A stretch of DNA of 64,000 nucleotides from Nilaparvata lugens (taxonomy: Eukaryota; Arthropoda; Insecta; Hemiptera; Delphacidae), in the NCBI RefSeq assembly GCF_014356525.2, contig NC_052505.1, positions 50,844,970 through 50,908,969 on the forward strand, written 5' to 3'. A program made the translations under genes and the position numbers. Under the pieces are notes generated by a model, which did no database searches, was not told the DNA's origin, and saw only the letters and a program-made list of their open reading frames with translations. Shown here piece after piece: positions 22,085-33,445 of the stretch; position 1 is the stretch's first letter; every line of letters begins with the position of its first letter.

Positions 22085-24364
22085 AATACCCAAAAACCAC
22101 TTTTTTGGACTCAGGGGACCTTAAGACGTATAGAAATTTAGAAATTGGGGTACCTTAATTTTTTTCGGAAAGCAATACTTTCCTTACCTATGGTAATAGG
22201 GCAAGGAAAGTGATACAGAACGATTGAAAAATTCATCACTACAAGCCACATGATTATAAAGTAGTGAGAATGACAACCTCGCCTCGAATAATCCAAGCAG
22301 TGTTTCATCACAGCCTTTTCTAGAGGCAATCAGCTGCTTACGTTTGAAATAATTCAGTCAAATATCTCGTGAATTTCCAGCTTCTAGCATACAATTTGGT
22401 ACACAATGCATACCATGCAGCCGCTCTCCGAACTCTAAAATTCCTTGGAGACCAAAAAACGATTTTCCGACTACTTTTGACAATTGAAAAAATAATTTCA
22501 ATTATTTCTGAGAAACTTTCTCGCTTTCACCACCCACTTTTGACGAACATAATCATCAATTGGAAAATAACTATAGGTCGGATAAAAATTATCCGTACTC
22601 CAATAGAAAGGACACATTCTCCCTGTTAATTTGATATAAAATTATTACGCATTATGACGCCCCATGATTCTGAGAGAAGTGATATTGAAAAAAAAACAAA
22701 TTTTCGCGAAGTTTCCAATTTTATCATAAAAGTTGAATTTCCTTTTAATCCTTCAAACCTGGATCTTTTCTAGCACTACTAGGATATCGGGGATGATATT
22801 CTACATTCAATTCTGACTTTCAATTTGAAATTTGAGAAAGTTGCAATTTTACACGAATTGGCAACCATGTAATTTCTTCGGATGGAGGGCCAAGTCTCAA
22901 CTTATTTTACACAAACTATAGTTGATGGAATTGATTTTCAATTAAAAAATTGTTATAATTTTAACAATACAGAATTAGTTTAATGAATTGTCGTTGTACT
23001 AAATTCTTGGTTGACGATATTTCAATATTGGTATTTCTCCATTAATTATTTTCCCAGAAGTTATTTTATTTGAATTGGAAAATATTTATCAGGTCCTATC
23101 AATTTATCATTCGTAACAATGAACTGTCCAAAACATGAATTCAATCAAAATTGAAAAACGCCCTTATACTTCTGTATTCATGTTCGCGAACGTGTTCGCA
23201 TGTTTACACGTGTGATGGATATAGCCAAAATTGTAGAGCAAACTGCACGGCGTATTGCAATGGAGGACTCTGATTCAGCGTTCGGAGTGCGGTACGGCGA
23301 ACAGTTAAAGCTGAGGCGAGCGGCACGGCGAACGGTTCGGAGTACGGTACGGCAAATGTTCAACAGCTGATTTTTAACTTTATGAAACATGCTCATGTTC
23401 GCTGAAAGGCGCGATGTTCGGCGGAATGCACGGTTTGCTGCGCGGTTCGAGGTTCAGTTCAGCATGTGTGGTCGCACCTCCAGATGTTACAGGACATTTA
23501 TACAGATCACAGGATAAAGCAACATAATAACCTATACTATAATAAAGGAAAGAACTGGCTTACACATGTACGGAATAGGAAAATTATGTTTGACACATAA
23601 TCACACGTCTTAACTACTGGACTGATTAACTTTAAATTTTGCATATAGATTCTTAATTAACCGAGGATTATTATAGGCCTATTCTCGATTCTTCAAGATT
23701 TGATTGCATCAAGTTTTCAGTTTGTCAAGTTTTCAATTTGTCATGCTTCCAGTTGTTGTATGGGAGCAGCTGAACATTTCTTTAAAAAGGGAAATTAGAA
23801 GATAGGTATGATTGGGAATCCTATTCGAATAATAAAAACAGGTTTCCCGTCGACCCAAATTTCGTCCATCATTTTTGAGTCGCAATTTTGAATCCAATTT
23901 CTTTTTTTAAATTGGTAGGTGGTCATATGATATATGATCTCGATACAGGATTTCAAGAGAAAATATGGTGAAAACCGCACATCGATATCTCAAACCTTTT
24001 AAAAGTTATTCTACTTCAAAGATACTGATATCTATCTATCATCTTCTATGCTATGATGAAGGAAAGAAATGGCTTATACACGTATACACCTGTAAAGGAT
24101 AGGAAAATTATGTTTGTCGCATCATCACGTCTGAACTACTGGACTGATTTACTTGAGATGTTGCATATAAATTCCTCATGAACCGAGGATTCTTATAGAC
24201 ATATTTTCAATTCTTCTAGATTTCATCACGTCAAGTTTTCAGTTTGTTAAGTTCTAAAATAGGCCCTTGCGAAGCACGGTTTACGAGCTAGTATAAAATA
24301 TAAATCATACACTTTGACAAGATCCAACAAAATTTATTCATAGAATAATAATTCAAAGTAGGTA

Positions 24365-24993
24365 GTTGAATGACAGAATTAAAAAAACTGATGGGAATAT
24401 TTTCAGATGGTAATCAAGTTACATTATCATGGTCACTGCTTACAGGGATTCAAAATAGCCTTCATATTTCTGTTTATGCATATTCTGCTGCCGTTTATGA
24501 AGCTTTTAGTTGCCCGTTGATATGCAGTTTTGAAAACTCTATAATGGGAATTACCTTTTCGAATTTATACTCAATCAAAAGCTTATGAAATGGAAAAGTT
24601 TTTGAAATATTGAAACCAATATAATGACCCGGAGAAAAATCGAGAATAATAGGTTTGAAATTTGACTTTGAATTTGAAGAATAGCATTTTTTCAAGATTA
24701 AGCCCTAATTTATTAAAAACTACAAAATATCTAACAACAGATAAAATTACTTTAATCTAGTTTGAAATGTTTTTCTTTTTCCAACAATATCCTTGAAATT
24801 GAAATTCGACCAGTAGTTTTCGAGTTATTGAGTATTTAATGACCGGAAGTAGGCATATTCTGAAAATATCGAAAAATCGATATATCTCGAAAACTAAGGT
24901 CGATAGGAAAAAAGTTTACTGAACATTTTTTTGTCAGAAATGTCGAGTAGAATCTATGGTCAACGGCTGTTACAACCTTGGTGGCACACTCTG
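24365..24993 (-). pseudogene. Mariner-like element, inverted right half
   Basis: Minus strand matches the transposase 3' end and 3' flank of the left half (24300-24570). After an internal deletion it matches the left half's non-coding 5' end (24575-24993 against 16462-16900). No open transposase remains. Confidence 0.6.
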
Positions 24994-24995
24994 TA

Positions 24996-26069
24996 TATAT
25001 GATATAGATTGCTGAATTTATCATATCGATTCTCCCCTACTCACTTTCTACAAATATACTAAATATCCATTCCATTAACTTTTCTTTTTTTTTAAATACC
25101 GTACTGAATATGTCCATAACTTATCTACTTGTTCCTATTTCATATACTCATTAACTATCTGGTGTTGAAATTCGTAATTAGTTCAAACTGAATTATAGGT
25201 ATAGCCTTTCAATCAACTTTCATTCGTTGGCATTGTCCTAAATCTAATTCGCGTTTCCACTAGGCAGACAGAAATAATATTTTTGATTTTTATAGCTAGA
25301 GTGTTTGTTCAGTAGTACACTGTAGTTGCATATAATTGTGAGTAACAGTAGCAGTTGCATGAATTCAATATAATATATCTATCGTAATTCATCTGTAATA
25401 AGCAATCTGTTATCTAATATTCTAAAGTAGATCATCATACACTGACATACCGGTAATAATAATATGAATCAAGTAGGCTTGATAACAATTGGTTTGTCAA
25501 GACTGAGATTGAATTAATCAGATCAATGTCTACACAGTCACGACATCGGTAAAATAACATGTGAGACATACTAGGCCTATATACGTTAGTTTGTTGTGCA
25601 TTTTGACAACATGGACTAATCAATTGAATGTTTATCTCATTCTTCTTCAGTATGAGATTGATGCTAATTCTAAATTAATTTCTTCCACCTTTCAGAGGAA
25701 TCACTTTCGTCTCATATTTCTTTCCACCAATGAATTGAATAGTTAAAGCTTAGGCCTCGCATAATCTTTTGAACAAAGGTAAAGGCTTCTCCTACAATAA
25801 GAATCTTTAAAATGCTACTATATACTCCCCTCAGTCAGACCTCATGAATAAACCGTTTCTATTAGGTCCAGTTATTACTGAAAAGTGTATTTCATAATTG
25901 GATAAAATAACACGGAATCAGTAAAATATTCAATAGCTCATCATTATTATAGAAATTATTGTAATTTGACTTTATTTTGATGAAAACATGTCAATTTGCA
26001 TGCACCAATCAAAATGCATGCTAGTTGCCATGTTTTTGTCTTGAGTCACCAATTGTGTTGAAATGGCAG
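24996..26069 (+). other. Mctp intron, nothing recognised
   Basis: AT-rich intron sequence without a coding or repeat signal that I can identify, up to the acceptor at 26069. Confidence 0.4.
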
Positions 26070-26159
26070 GTGCAGTCATTGACAGGTGCGTGGGCTGTGA
26101 GCGAAGAAGAGGATGAACCTCTCGGAGATGATGACGATGATGACGAGGATAAAGATAAG
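26070..26159 (+). CDS. Mctp: Mctp, coding exon b (acidic linker)
   Basis: Acceptor AATGGCAG|GTG and donor AAG|GTCAGT. Thirty codons, phase 0 at both ends, encode VQSLTGAWAV followed by an acidic run (SEEEDEPLGDDDDDDEDKDK). The acidic, low-complexity loop between the two membrane regions is typical of MCTP C termini. A second AG 16 bp inside the exon (TGACAG|GTGCG) would shift the frame, so the first acceptor is preferred. The 10,486-bp intron before it holds the nested transposon stack. Confidence 0.8.
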
Positions 26160-26824
26160 GTCAGTTTCCTCATGAAAACTGTACTCTTCATTATCATTCT
26201 ATTTCTACTGATCAATTTTTGTTGAATATACTCGATAATCATCTGTGTCTGATTTGTCTCTATATTGCTCCTAGCTGAACTATCAGTGGATGATAATCTT
26301 GACAATAAGTGACTTTTCGATATAAATACTAGGAGAACAATTCATTAAAAATCTCTGAATTCAAGAATTAAAATAAATTTATGTTTGATTTTGAATTCAT
26401 GAGTAAAAGAGACTTGTTGAACGTCTTTGAAGAATTGTTCATTATGATGTCATGTCATTATACTAGAGATGTACTTGCTGGAGTAATCAATTGCTCTGAA
26501 TCAAGGTTCTGAACCTTGAGGTGTTACAGTTATATAATTGCCAAGGGCAATCGGGCCATAACTTGTATCCTGTTCCCCAATGGATGAGACATCGGTTTTG
26601 AATTAACTTGAATTTTACTTTTCATAACCTACGGTAGTATAATAAGGAAAGTGGACAGATAAAAGAGAAAATTGGGAATGGATATCGAACATTAATGTAT
26701 TAAAGCCTTTTGATACCAATAAGATACATTGTAATACAGGGATATTGATCATGACAAGTGGGCCTAGATGTTGATTTTATTATCAAAAATATGCTTCAAT
26801 ATATAATTAATTAATAACGAAAAC

Positions 26825-27378
26825 AAGATGAGTTTCAGCATAAAGCAAAGAGTATTGGCTGGAAATAGAGCATACTTCAGTAAATTGAAACTTTTGAAGA
26901 ACAGGCTCATATGTAGAAATACAAAACTCAAAATTGATTAAAGCCTTGTTCGACCTGTTGTAACGTATGGCTGTGAATCTTGGACGTTAACAAAAGAAGA
27001 CAAGAACCATCTAGGCGTTTTTGAAAGGAAAATTCCGAGAAAGATTTATGGTCCAGTTAAAGAATGGAGGAGAAGAACCAATTCAGAGCTCGAGGCCGAA
27101 GTATTGTAAAATTCATAAAGGCGCAATGGCTCAGGTGGTTTGGTGGTTTGGACATATCTGTAGAATGAATGCTTAAAATAATATTCAAGGAGAGGCTACA
27201 TTCAAGAAGGAAGAGAGGAAGACCAAGAATGAGGTGGGAGGATGAAGTAAGAGACGATCTCCAAAAAATGGGATGTAGAGAATGGAAACGAATTACAGAG
27301 AATCTAGAAGAGTGCAGAGCTGTAGTGGAGGCGGCCAAAGCTCATATTGGGCTGTGGTGCAAAAAAATATATATATAA
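26825..27378 (+). pseudogene. LINE reverse transcriptase C-terminal fragment
   Basis: Broken frames read QRVLAGNRAYFSKLKLLKNR, then RPVVTYGCESWTLTKED, FERKIPRKIYGPVKEWRRR, and finally 27169-27378 with KRGRPRMRWEDEVRDDLQKM. This is the thumb/C-terminal part of a LINE reverse transcriptase. It is 5'-truncated, with at least three frame breaks, and ends in a short TA tract. It lies in sense orientation inside the Mctp intron. Confidence 0.75.
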
Positions 27379-28078
27379 AATATAATGAAAAACTTATATT
27401 TTATATAGATTTTATATGTAGATGAAAAAGCTTACCGCGAGACTTGTACCACATAGGCTATGAACTTACATTTGTTGATTAAATTAGAATCGATGAAAGA
27501 AATTAGAAAACTCATATGGTATAAAATGCCTTCACTAAGTTTCTTTTAATGACAAAATACTTTTATTTCCATTAAGTGGATAATACATTAATTATCACAT
27601 AATATACCAAGAGCTAATAAGAAATTGAGTACAATCCTTTGATGCCTTAAAAAAACAAGACCTGTTCCAGCTCTAAAATCCTAAAATCCAGCTCGGAAAT
27701 CCTAATAGTTCTCCATTACAAACCTTTTAAAGATTAAATTGTAATTTTAGAGTTAATCTCAATTAAGTTATTCTTCAGGTCATTGTGGTACTTCTAAAAT
27801 AATTAATGAATAAATTGATTTTATTTAAAGTGATTAATTCATTTACTATCTCATTCTGAATAAACTATTGATAATTTAGCTATCAAATACAAAATAATGA
27901 TGATCGATGAAAAGATCGATAATCGATACTATGGTACATATATCGAAATATCGAGAGATCGATATTGTATAATCAAATTTACTTTATATTGATATGATCA
28001 AGGTACCTAGGATACATTGTATTCTAGGTACATTGGATATGATTTAATAGCGATTGTAATAATATGAAATATTACAAC
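27379..28078 (+). other. Mctp intron, nothing recognised
   Basis: AT-rich, with repeated ATCGAT words around 27900-27965. No gene or element identified. Confidence 0.4.
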
Positions 28079-28282
28079 CTGGGTCCTGTTTCATAAAACT
28101 CTTAAGTCACGTGTAATACAGGACAATCACCATTCCAATTACATGCTCAATATAGCCGATAAAATCAGCTTTTCCTGTATTATAGGACTTCTAAGTTTTT
28201 ATGGAATAGGGGACTGGGCATGTAAATGGAATGGTGATTCTCCTGTATTACGTGACTTATAAGTTTTATGAAACTGGCCCCT
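28079..28282. mobile_element. Short TIR element (MITE), about 200 bp
   Basis: The two halves are imperfect inverted repeats of about 65 bp. The left half starts GGGTCCTGTTTCATAAAACT and the right half, inverted, GGGGCCAGTTTCATAAAACT. Both include GTCACGT, AATACAGGA and AATCACCATTCCA. No coding. The target duplication is unclear. Confidence 0.65.
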
Positions 28283-28309
28283 GGTAGTGATTTTATGACT
28301 GAAATTCAT

Positions 28310-28853
28310 TTTTCCAAGGGAGTTGGAAATTGAGTAGTATTCATCATTGATTTATATAAATTCAATTCAAATTCATTGCTGACAGAAGGGTGCTCGCACT
28401 TCCTCGTCTCGGTATTATCATTTTTTTATTATAGTGTAGTAATAACTATTTCCATCAAAGCTTATCAAGATTTCTCAAACTCCTTGAAGGGTCTATACCA
28501 TTGATATTCAGTCATTTTGAATTCTGCTTCGGATTATTCAAAATCCAAATAAGTATTTTTCCTTATGTTCTGAACCTGTTGGTGATTTAACGTCTGAAAT
28601 TCATCTTTCCAAAAGAGTTAATGAGAGAAAATTAGTAGTATTCATAATTGATTTACATAAATTAAATTCAGATTTGGTGCTGACAGAATAATGCTTGCAC
28701 TTCTACGCCTCCATTTTCTCTTTTTTTATTAGCAATAATTATTTACGTCAAAGCTAATCAAGGTTTCTCCAAACCCCTTGAAGGGTTATATTTATGCTAT
28801 TGATATTCAGTAATTTTGAATTCTGCTTTGGATTACTCAAAATCCAAAGATTA
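28310..28853 (+). repeat. Two-copy tandem duplication, about 290-bp period
   Basis: 28310-28553 and 28606-28852 align throughout: TAGTATTCATNATTGATTTA, then GCTGACAGAA, TTGAAGGG, GATATTCAGT, and CTCAAAATCCAAA. Intronic and non-coding, moderately diverged. Confidence 0.7.
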
Positions 28854-29125
28854 AGAAAAGCGTTTTTTCGTTTAGAAATCCAGAGTGGACAAAGGTTGGT
28901 TGGATTAGTATTATGACGAATCATAGGACTAACTTTGTACGAAATTCATGAATTAGGCCTATTTGGTATGTAATATAAGAATGTAGAAGATAAGAATGAA
29001 TATTTTTAACATATTTGAATCGAGAATCTATTCTATGGTATCTACAAGTGATCACTTCTAGACGGTAACTCAGTGTCATTGATTAAATTTTGAAAATTGT
29101 CTTCATGCATTGTTTCTCTTTCCAG

Positions 29126-29232
29126 GAGGAAAAAAAAAGCTTGAAAGAGAGGTTACAAGCCATCCAAGAAGTAACGCAAACTGTTCAAAACTCTATAGGA
29201 TATATAGCTTCTTTAGGTGAAAGCATAAAAAA
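29126..29232 (+). CDS. Mctp: Mctp, coding exon c (amphipathic linker)
   Basis: Acceptor CTTTCCAG|GAG and donor AA|GTGAGT. The 35 codons plus two bases read EEKKSLKERLQAIQEVTQTV then QNSIGYIASLGESIK. This charged helix before the second membrane region is the best conserved part of MCTP C termini. It leaves two bases (AA) that join the first base of the next exon to give Asn. Confidence 0.88.
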
Positions 29233-30035
29233 GTGAGTCAATCTTAGTTTCAAAACTTGAGAAAGATGAATATAAAACAAAACGTTAGCAATTTGTATAA
29301 AACTATTTGAACAAATTATTGTGTATTGTTTTCAATGTGAAATAGACATTCTTTGATCAACAGACTAATTACAAAAGCTATATGAGTCGATAAATCCAGT
29401 AGCCTACCCATTGAAAATTTGTATGTCTTGAAAATATAAAAATATAATGGAATAATATATAACTAGTATCTATTTATATAACATGTAAAAAATTGACTAC
29501 TTTATAAATCAATAACAAATACCTAGTATTTGTTTATATAACATGAAATTAATTGGCTGTTTCATAAATCAATAACAAATAAACAATAAGAAAGACTAAT
29601 GATCACCAAGAATAATCTATCAGACCAGTATGATCTACATTACTATATTAGCTCTGAAGAGTGCATTCCTGTTTAGTGTTATAATATCACAAACCAAGAT
29701 CTAGATTCCTCAGCCCTTAAGATATTCAACTTATCTTCTAATGGAAGATTCTTAACTTGTGAAACATGAGTAGTTATGTTTTAAGTGGAAATACTGCGAT
29801 GTTATTAATAACGTGACAAAAATATTTGTTTACTGTACTTCCTAATCATTTTATTCTCGTCGCTTCAAAATGGCATAATGGGCCGAAACTAGTTGTGTCT
29901 TCATAAAGACAAATAAGGTAGGCCGTAGGCCTACTTTTTTATTCAATTTAAAAATTATTTCAAGATCCCTATATAGATAAATCTGTTATTTTGTAACAAA
30001 TGATAAATGAATATATATTTTGTTTCGGTTTTCAG
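29233..30035 (+). other. Mctp intron (803 bp)
   Basis: AT-rich. Contains two direct repeats of a segment with ATTTATATAACATG and ATAAATCAATAACAAAT (about 29465-29580). No gene seen. Confidence 0.5.
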
Positions 30036-30243
30036 TACGTTCAATTTCACAGTACCCTTCCTTAGTTACCTGGCTGTGCTCCTCCTGACTTGTGGTGCCA
30101 TTGTGCTCTACTGGATTCCAATGCGATATCTGATCATGGCTTGGGGCGTTAACAAATTCGCTAGGAAATTGATAAGGCCCCACACCGTTCCAAACAATGA
30201 AGTCCTAGATCTTCTCTCTAGAGTTCCAGACAATGAAGATTTG
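30036..30243 (+). CDS. Mctp: Mctp, coding exon d (second membrane region)
   Basis: Acceptor TTTTCAG|T and donor TTG|GTGAGT. The first base completes Asn, then 69 codons read TFNFTVPFLSYLAVLLLTC, GAIVLYWIPMRYLIMAWGV, NKFARKLIRPHTVPNNEV and LDLLSRVPDNEDL. This gives the second hydrophobic region followed by the conserved basic and NNE-x-LDLLSRVPD tail of the family. The exon ends at a codon boundary. Confidence 0.9.
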
Positions 30244-30908
30244 GTGAGTCATTTATTAGCTTCAACATTTACTGTTGAAACAATCTTAAGATCAATTATA
30301 GATTAAGTGGGCTATCATATCAAATCAGTTGAGTCTCATGTTGTGAGTGTGGAGAACAATCTTATAGAAATAAATCAACCAGAAGAACAACATACATAAA
30401 GCAAGCCAAATTAATAGAATCATTATGAATTGGTTTAGCTAATTTTACTCTTTCAGTTGCGTTGTTGGAAACGAATTGACGATCATCATGAATTCAGTAA
30501 TAGTCCAGTCACTATATACATTGGTGCATGCAATTTATATTGTAGTTCTGATTTTCTAATATATTATTTGGGTACATAAGAGTAGAAGTCCAGAACCAAT
30601 TTTTTCATGCGAAATTTCCTTGTGCTAGATACAGGGTGGCCAAAATACCTCGTATTTTCGGCTCATTTTCAAGTTTTCAGCTATTTCTGCCAAATCTCGT
30701 GATCGGAAAGAAAAATTTGCTTCCGCCTTTTTTCAGATTACGAAATTCTGAATGAAATGAGATCATTCGGAACTCTCTATCTCCAATGAGTACTGAGTTA
30801 TGATTTTTTCAAAAATGAGTGAAAATTGAGGAAAAAATCAATTTTGATGAATTTTAGTTTCTGATCAACAATATCTTCCGATTGTTACTAATTAACCTGC
30901 CCTCCCTT
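30244..30908 (+). other. Mctp intron with a possible mariner-type terminal fragment
   Basis: Mostly unrecognised. From about 30635 (ACAGGGTGGCCAAAATACC) the sequence resembles the 5' end of insect mariner-like elements, but no second terminus or transposase was found. Confidence 0.35.
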
Positions 30909-31100
30909 GTACAGTCGTAAAAGGCAATTGTGCGGGCAAAGCCCGCCACCCAACCAGAGCGCGAAGTGCGGAGGCTTCTATCCAACCCTATACAGTCATA
31001 AAAGGTGATTGGGCCTGGGAAGCCCGCCTTCTAGCCGGAGCGCAAAACACGGAGGCTGTACATCCATAAGAGGCGATTGGGAGGGCAAAGCCATTAGCGG
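30909..31100 (+). repeat. GC-rich tandem repeat with small hairpins, about 2.5 units
   Basis: Three tandem units starting near 30911, 30992 and 31060, each with ACAGTCRTAAAAGG (third degenerate), a GGGC..GCCC stem, and GAGCGCRAARYRCGGAGGC. GC content is clearly above the surroundings. It sits directly before the LINE fragment at 31105. Confidence 0.65.
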
Positions 31101-31104
31101 TTTT

Positions 31105-32150
31105 ATAACACATCCATGTGGTTTACACACATTCAATTCTAGACTCAATAAGACTTTTGACATTGTAGACCACACAATTCTACATGGAAAGATAGAATAC
31201 TATTGATTGAGGGGTATTGAATATAATTGTTTGAAGTCTTACATGAATAACAGGTTTCAAACCACCAAAATAGTGAATAACAAGTTTTGGGTACTTGGTA
31301 TTAAGAATGGGGTTCCATAGGGCTCTGTCCTCGGACCATTCCTTTTTATGGTCTATATGACCAGACATGGCCTTACTGATCATATGCAAGTGGGGGTAGA
31401 TGCATATTATATGCAGATGATACTACATTTTTGATAAATGATAAAGACCCAGTAAAACTTAGCCAGAGAACAGCACTAGTTGTTGATAAAGCTGAGTATT
31501 GGTTAATATGTTAATAGGTTGATTGTTAATAGAAACAAAACAGAGTCCTTACTGTTCAGCTTAAAACCTGCTAGGGAGAACAAGAATGTCAAGTTTTTAG
31601 GCATTCCGTACACATAGATTCTAAGCTGAGGTGGAAAACTCATACAGAACTTTGTAAATCCAGAGTGACATATTTACTTGGCAAATTGAACAAGCAAATT
31701 GTTCTAGCTTAGATTTGGTCATCAATGCCTATCATGCATTTTCCCATGTTGTATGGGACTCTGATCTGGGGTGATGCTCCTGGTGCTAGAGATGTATTAT
31801 TGTGGCAAAAGAAGGCTCTGAGAAGAATGATTGGTATCCCATCCACTACATCTTGTAAGGATCATTTTGTAAGGTTAGGTATACTCACTGTGCCATGTCT
31901 TTTCATTCTCAACTGTTTGCTTTTTTCTGAATGCAATCTCGATAAATTAATGCAAAGAAGGTGTCACAAAGTGAATTTTGTGATGAAAGGAGAATCATCA
32001 TTTTCCATATGATTTGGATAATTTTCTTTAGAGGTAAAATAGGGTCGACAGTCGAATTTATTTTGCTAAGCTTAGAGTCATCATTGGCGACAACCCTGCA
32101 AATTATCATCAGCTGATTCATCTTAACCAGAAATTCCCAGATTCTGTTTA
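31105..32150 (+). pseudogene. LINE C reverse transcriptase fragment
   Basis: Frames read SRLNKTFDIVDHTILHGKIE, then NGVP*GSVLGPFLFMVY with an in-frame stop (TAG) where the family has Gln, then a degraded YADD region. 31725-32012 reads MLYGTLIWGDAPGARDVL, WQKKALRRMIG and LGILTVPCLFILN, the C-terminal thumb of Jockey/CR1-like RTs. Several frameshifts. Sense orientation within the last Mctp intron. Confidence 0.75.
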
Positions 32151-32241
32151 CTAGTTTGAGAATCCTTTATCTAACATGCAGTCAGCAGCAGTTGCACCAG
32201 AGTAGCCGCTTCTTGTAATTTCTGGAAAGAAAGATTGTTTA

Positions 32242-32493
32242 CCGGCCTAATCTATTATAGAAATCAGCAATATTGTCATCATTAAATACACCCTCAGCAT
32301 CAAGATCATCTGAATCATTCCCTGTCACATGATCGGTGGCGTGATCGTCTCCTGAGACTCCTATTTGCTGGTAATCTCTTTTCCCCTTGCCTCCCATTTT
32401 TCCATGGACCCTGCTCTGCGAGGAGTCAGTCAGTAGTTCAGCAAACGGGTTTGTGTATGGCCGCGTTCCATGCCGTTTCCCAATAGTCGTTTT
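32242..32493 (-). other. Unassigned coding-like frame (84 codons)
   Basis: An open minus-strand frame between an acceptor-like CCCTCTAG (stop codon at 32494-32496) and a donor-like CCG|GTAAAC (32243/32242). It contains RHGTRPYTNPFAELLTD, an internal Met at MGGKGKRDYQQIG, and an acidic stretch DSDDLDAEGVFNDDN. Codon usage looks less AT-driven than the flanks. I do not recognise it. It lies between LINE C and the Penelope-like element, so it may be a captured host exon, part of an element, or chance. Confidence 0.3.
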
Positions 32494-32516
32494 CTAGAGG
32501 GATAATATTCTATTCT

Positions 32517-33439
32517 CTATATTATTGAATGGAATATTATGAGATGAGTTCTGGACAACTCGAAGTTAGATTTTCCTTGGGGATTTTCCTTGGGAATTGT
32601 TGGGTCTTTCTGGATTTGGTTTATATTATTTTCCAGGATAAATTCATCTATTTTTTTGTTCAGATCATCATTGTGGATTATAACCATGCTGTTTCCTTTG
32701 TCAGCTTTTGTGAATGTTAAATTGTGAGTTTTTGCCTTTTCTTTTATGGAGAGTAAAGTTTTTTCTTCTGTTAATGTGGGGTAGTGATGATTTTGGTTGG
32801 ACTTTTTTATGATTTTTAGTGCTTCATGTCTCACTTGATCCTGCTCATCTGAGGTCATTTTTTGGATGTTAGTTTCTACATCTATTGCTTCATTCAGTTT
32901 TGATTTTGTTTTTTCATGTTATATTTTAGCCCCTTATTCAATAATTTCATCTCATTGTTGTCAAATGATATTTGTGTCAGGTTTACTGTTCTAGGATGGA
33001 ATTTTTGTGTTGTGGTGAACAATTTTTCTTTTGGGGTTAGGTTTGCAATTTTTCTATCATGATTTTCCTGAATTTTCTTCAATTTGTGTTCTACCCATGA
33101 GTTTGTATGGTTAATAGTTTCTAATACAATATGCTCTTTGTATTTGTGGGCTATTTCCAGGTGTAACCTATACAGTTTGAGGTTAAAATCATCTTTCTGT
33201 TTGTGTTGCTGTTCTATTGATTCTTTTATAAATAGTATTTGAGACTTTGTTTTGGTTATTTGAGCAGCTTTGTCTTTTGATTTTATGTTGATTCTAGCAT
33301 AAGATTGTGTGATATTCAGTTTTAGACATTTCTTATTGAATTTTATGTGTAAGGCCAAAGTCCTAACCTTCAAAGCAAGTTTCCTGAAGTTTTGGAAGTC
33401 TGCTGGTCCTGCAGTGTTGAAATTGAAGTTGCTTTCCAT
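32517..33439 (-). pseudogene. Penelope-like protein, N-terminal part
   Basis: 32894-33439 (181 codons, Met start) begins MESNFNFNTAG and is Lys/Gln-rich with coiled-coil character (SIEQQHKQKDDFNLKLYRL). A frameshift near 32905 leads into 32517-32858, which contains KEKAKTHNLTFTKADKGNSM, the conserved start of the Penelope RT domain (FTKADKG). The frame then runs out into unrelated residues, so the RT palm is missing from this half. Confidence 0.75.
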
Positions 33440-33445
33440 GACGAA

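Larger units (their letters stand above)
20740..22220 (-). repeat. Repeat R1, inverted copy, interrupted
   Basis: Reverse complement of the R1 unit at 10278-11135. It ends on the right with the long CTTTCCTT..AAGGAAAG hairpin (about 22180-22210). About 626 bp of foreign sequence (21173-21798) splits it between the GTCATTGATAAGCT and CAACTGCC segments, with only a few R1 bases lost. Confidence 0.8.
20121..22918. mobile_element. Long-TIR fold-back element, TA target duplication
   Basis: Inverted arms of about 590 bp (20121-20735 and 22330-22918), outer ends TAGTTTSTGTARAATAAG. TA flanks both sides (20119-20120, 22919-22920). Helitron copy 2 has the uninterrupted sequence GGTTAGTTGATG at 12537-12548, a clean empty site. 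The interior is repeat R1 in reverse orientation, itself interrupted by a protein-coding-like segment. TA duplications suggest Tc1/mariner-type mobilisation, but no transposase is present. Confidence 0.75.
18219..24291 (+). mobile_element. Helitron copy 3 with both termini
   Basis: Starts TC (18219) after A in TCTATATATTAAGAGAG. Ends with a degenerate hairpin GCCCTTGCGAAGCACGGTT and CTAG at 24288-24291, followed by T. Both ends and the A|T target fit Helitrons. There is no Rep-helicase coding, so it is non-autonomous. Without the fold-back insertion at 20121-22918 the element is about 3.3 kb. It shares its body with 8249-14675. Confidence 0.8.
16462..24993. mobile_element. Mariner-like inverted (fold-back) element, TA duplication, split by a Helitron
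   Basis: Outer ends read CAGAGTGTTCCACCAAGG (from 16462) and, inverted, CAGAGTGTGCCACCAAGG (to 24993). TA lies immediately outside both ends. The left half (16462-18218) contains two tandem transposase fragments. The right half (24292-24993) is an inverted, internally deleted copy of the left half. The Helitron at 18219-24291 lies exactly at the pivot. Family and TA duplication point to Tc1/mariner. Confidence 0.7.

Noticed and set aside
26021..26305. 94-codon Ser-rich minus-strand frame
   Set aside because: It is the antisense shadow of the acidic Mctp exon (GAT/GAA runs read as Ser codons).
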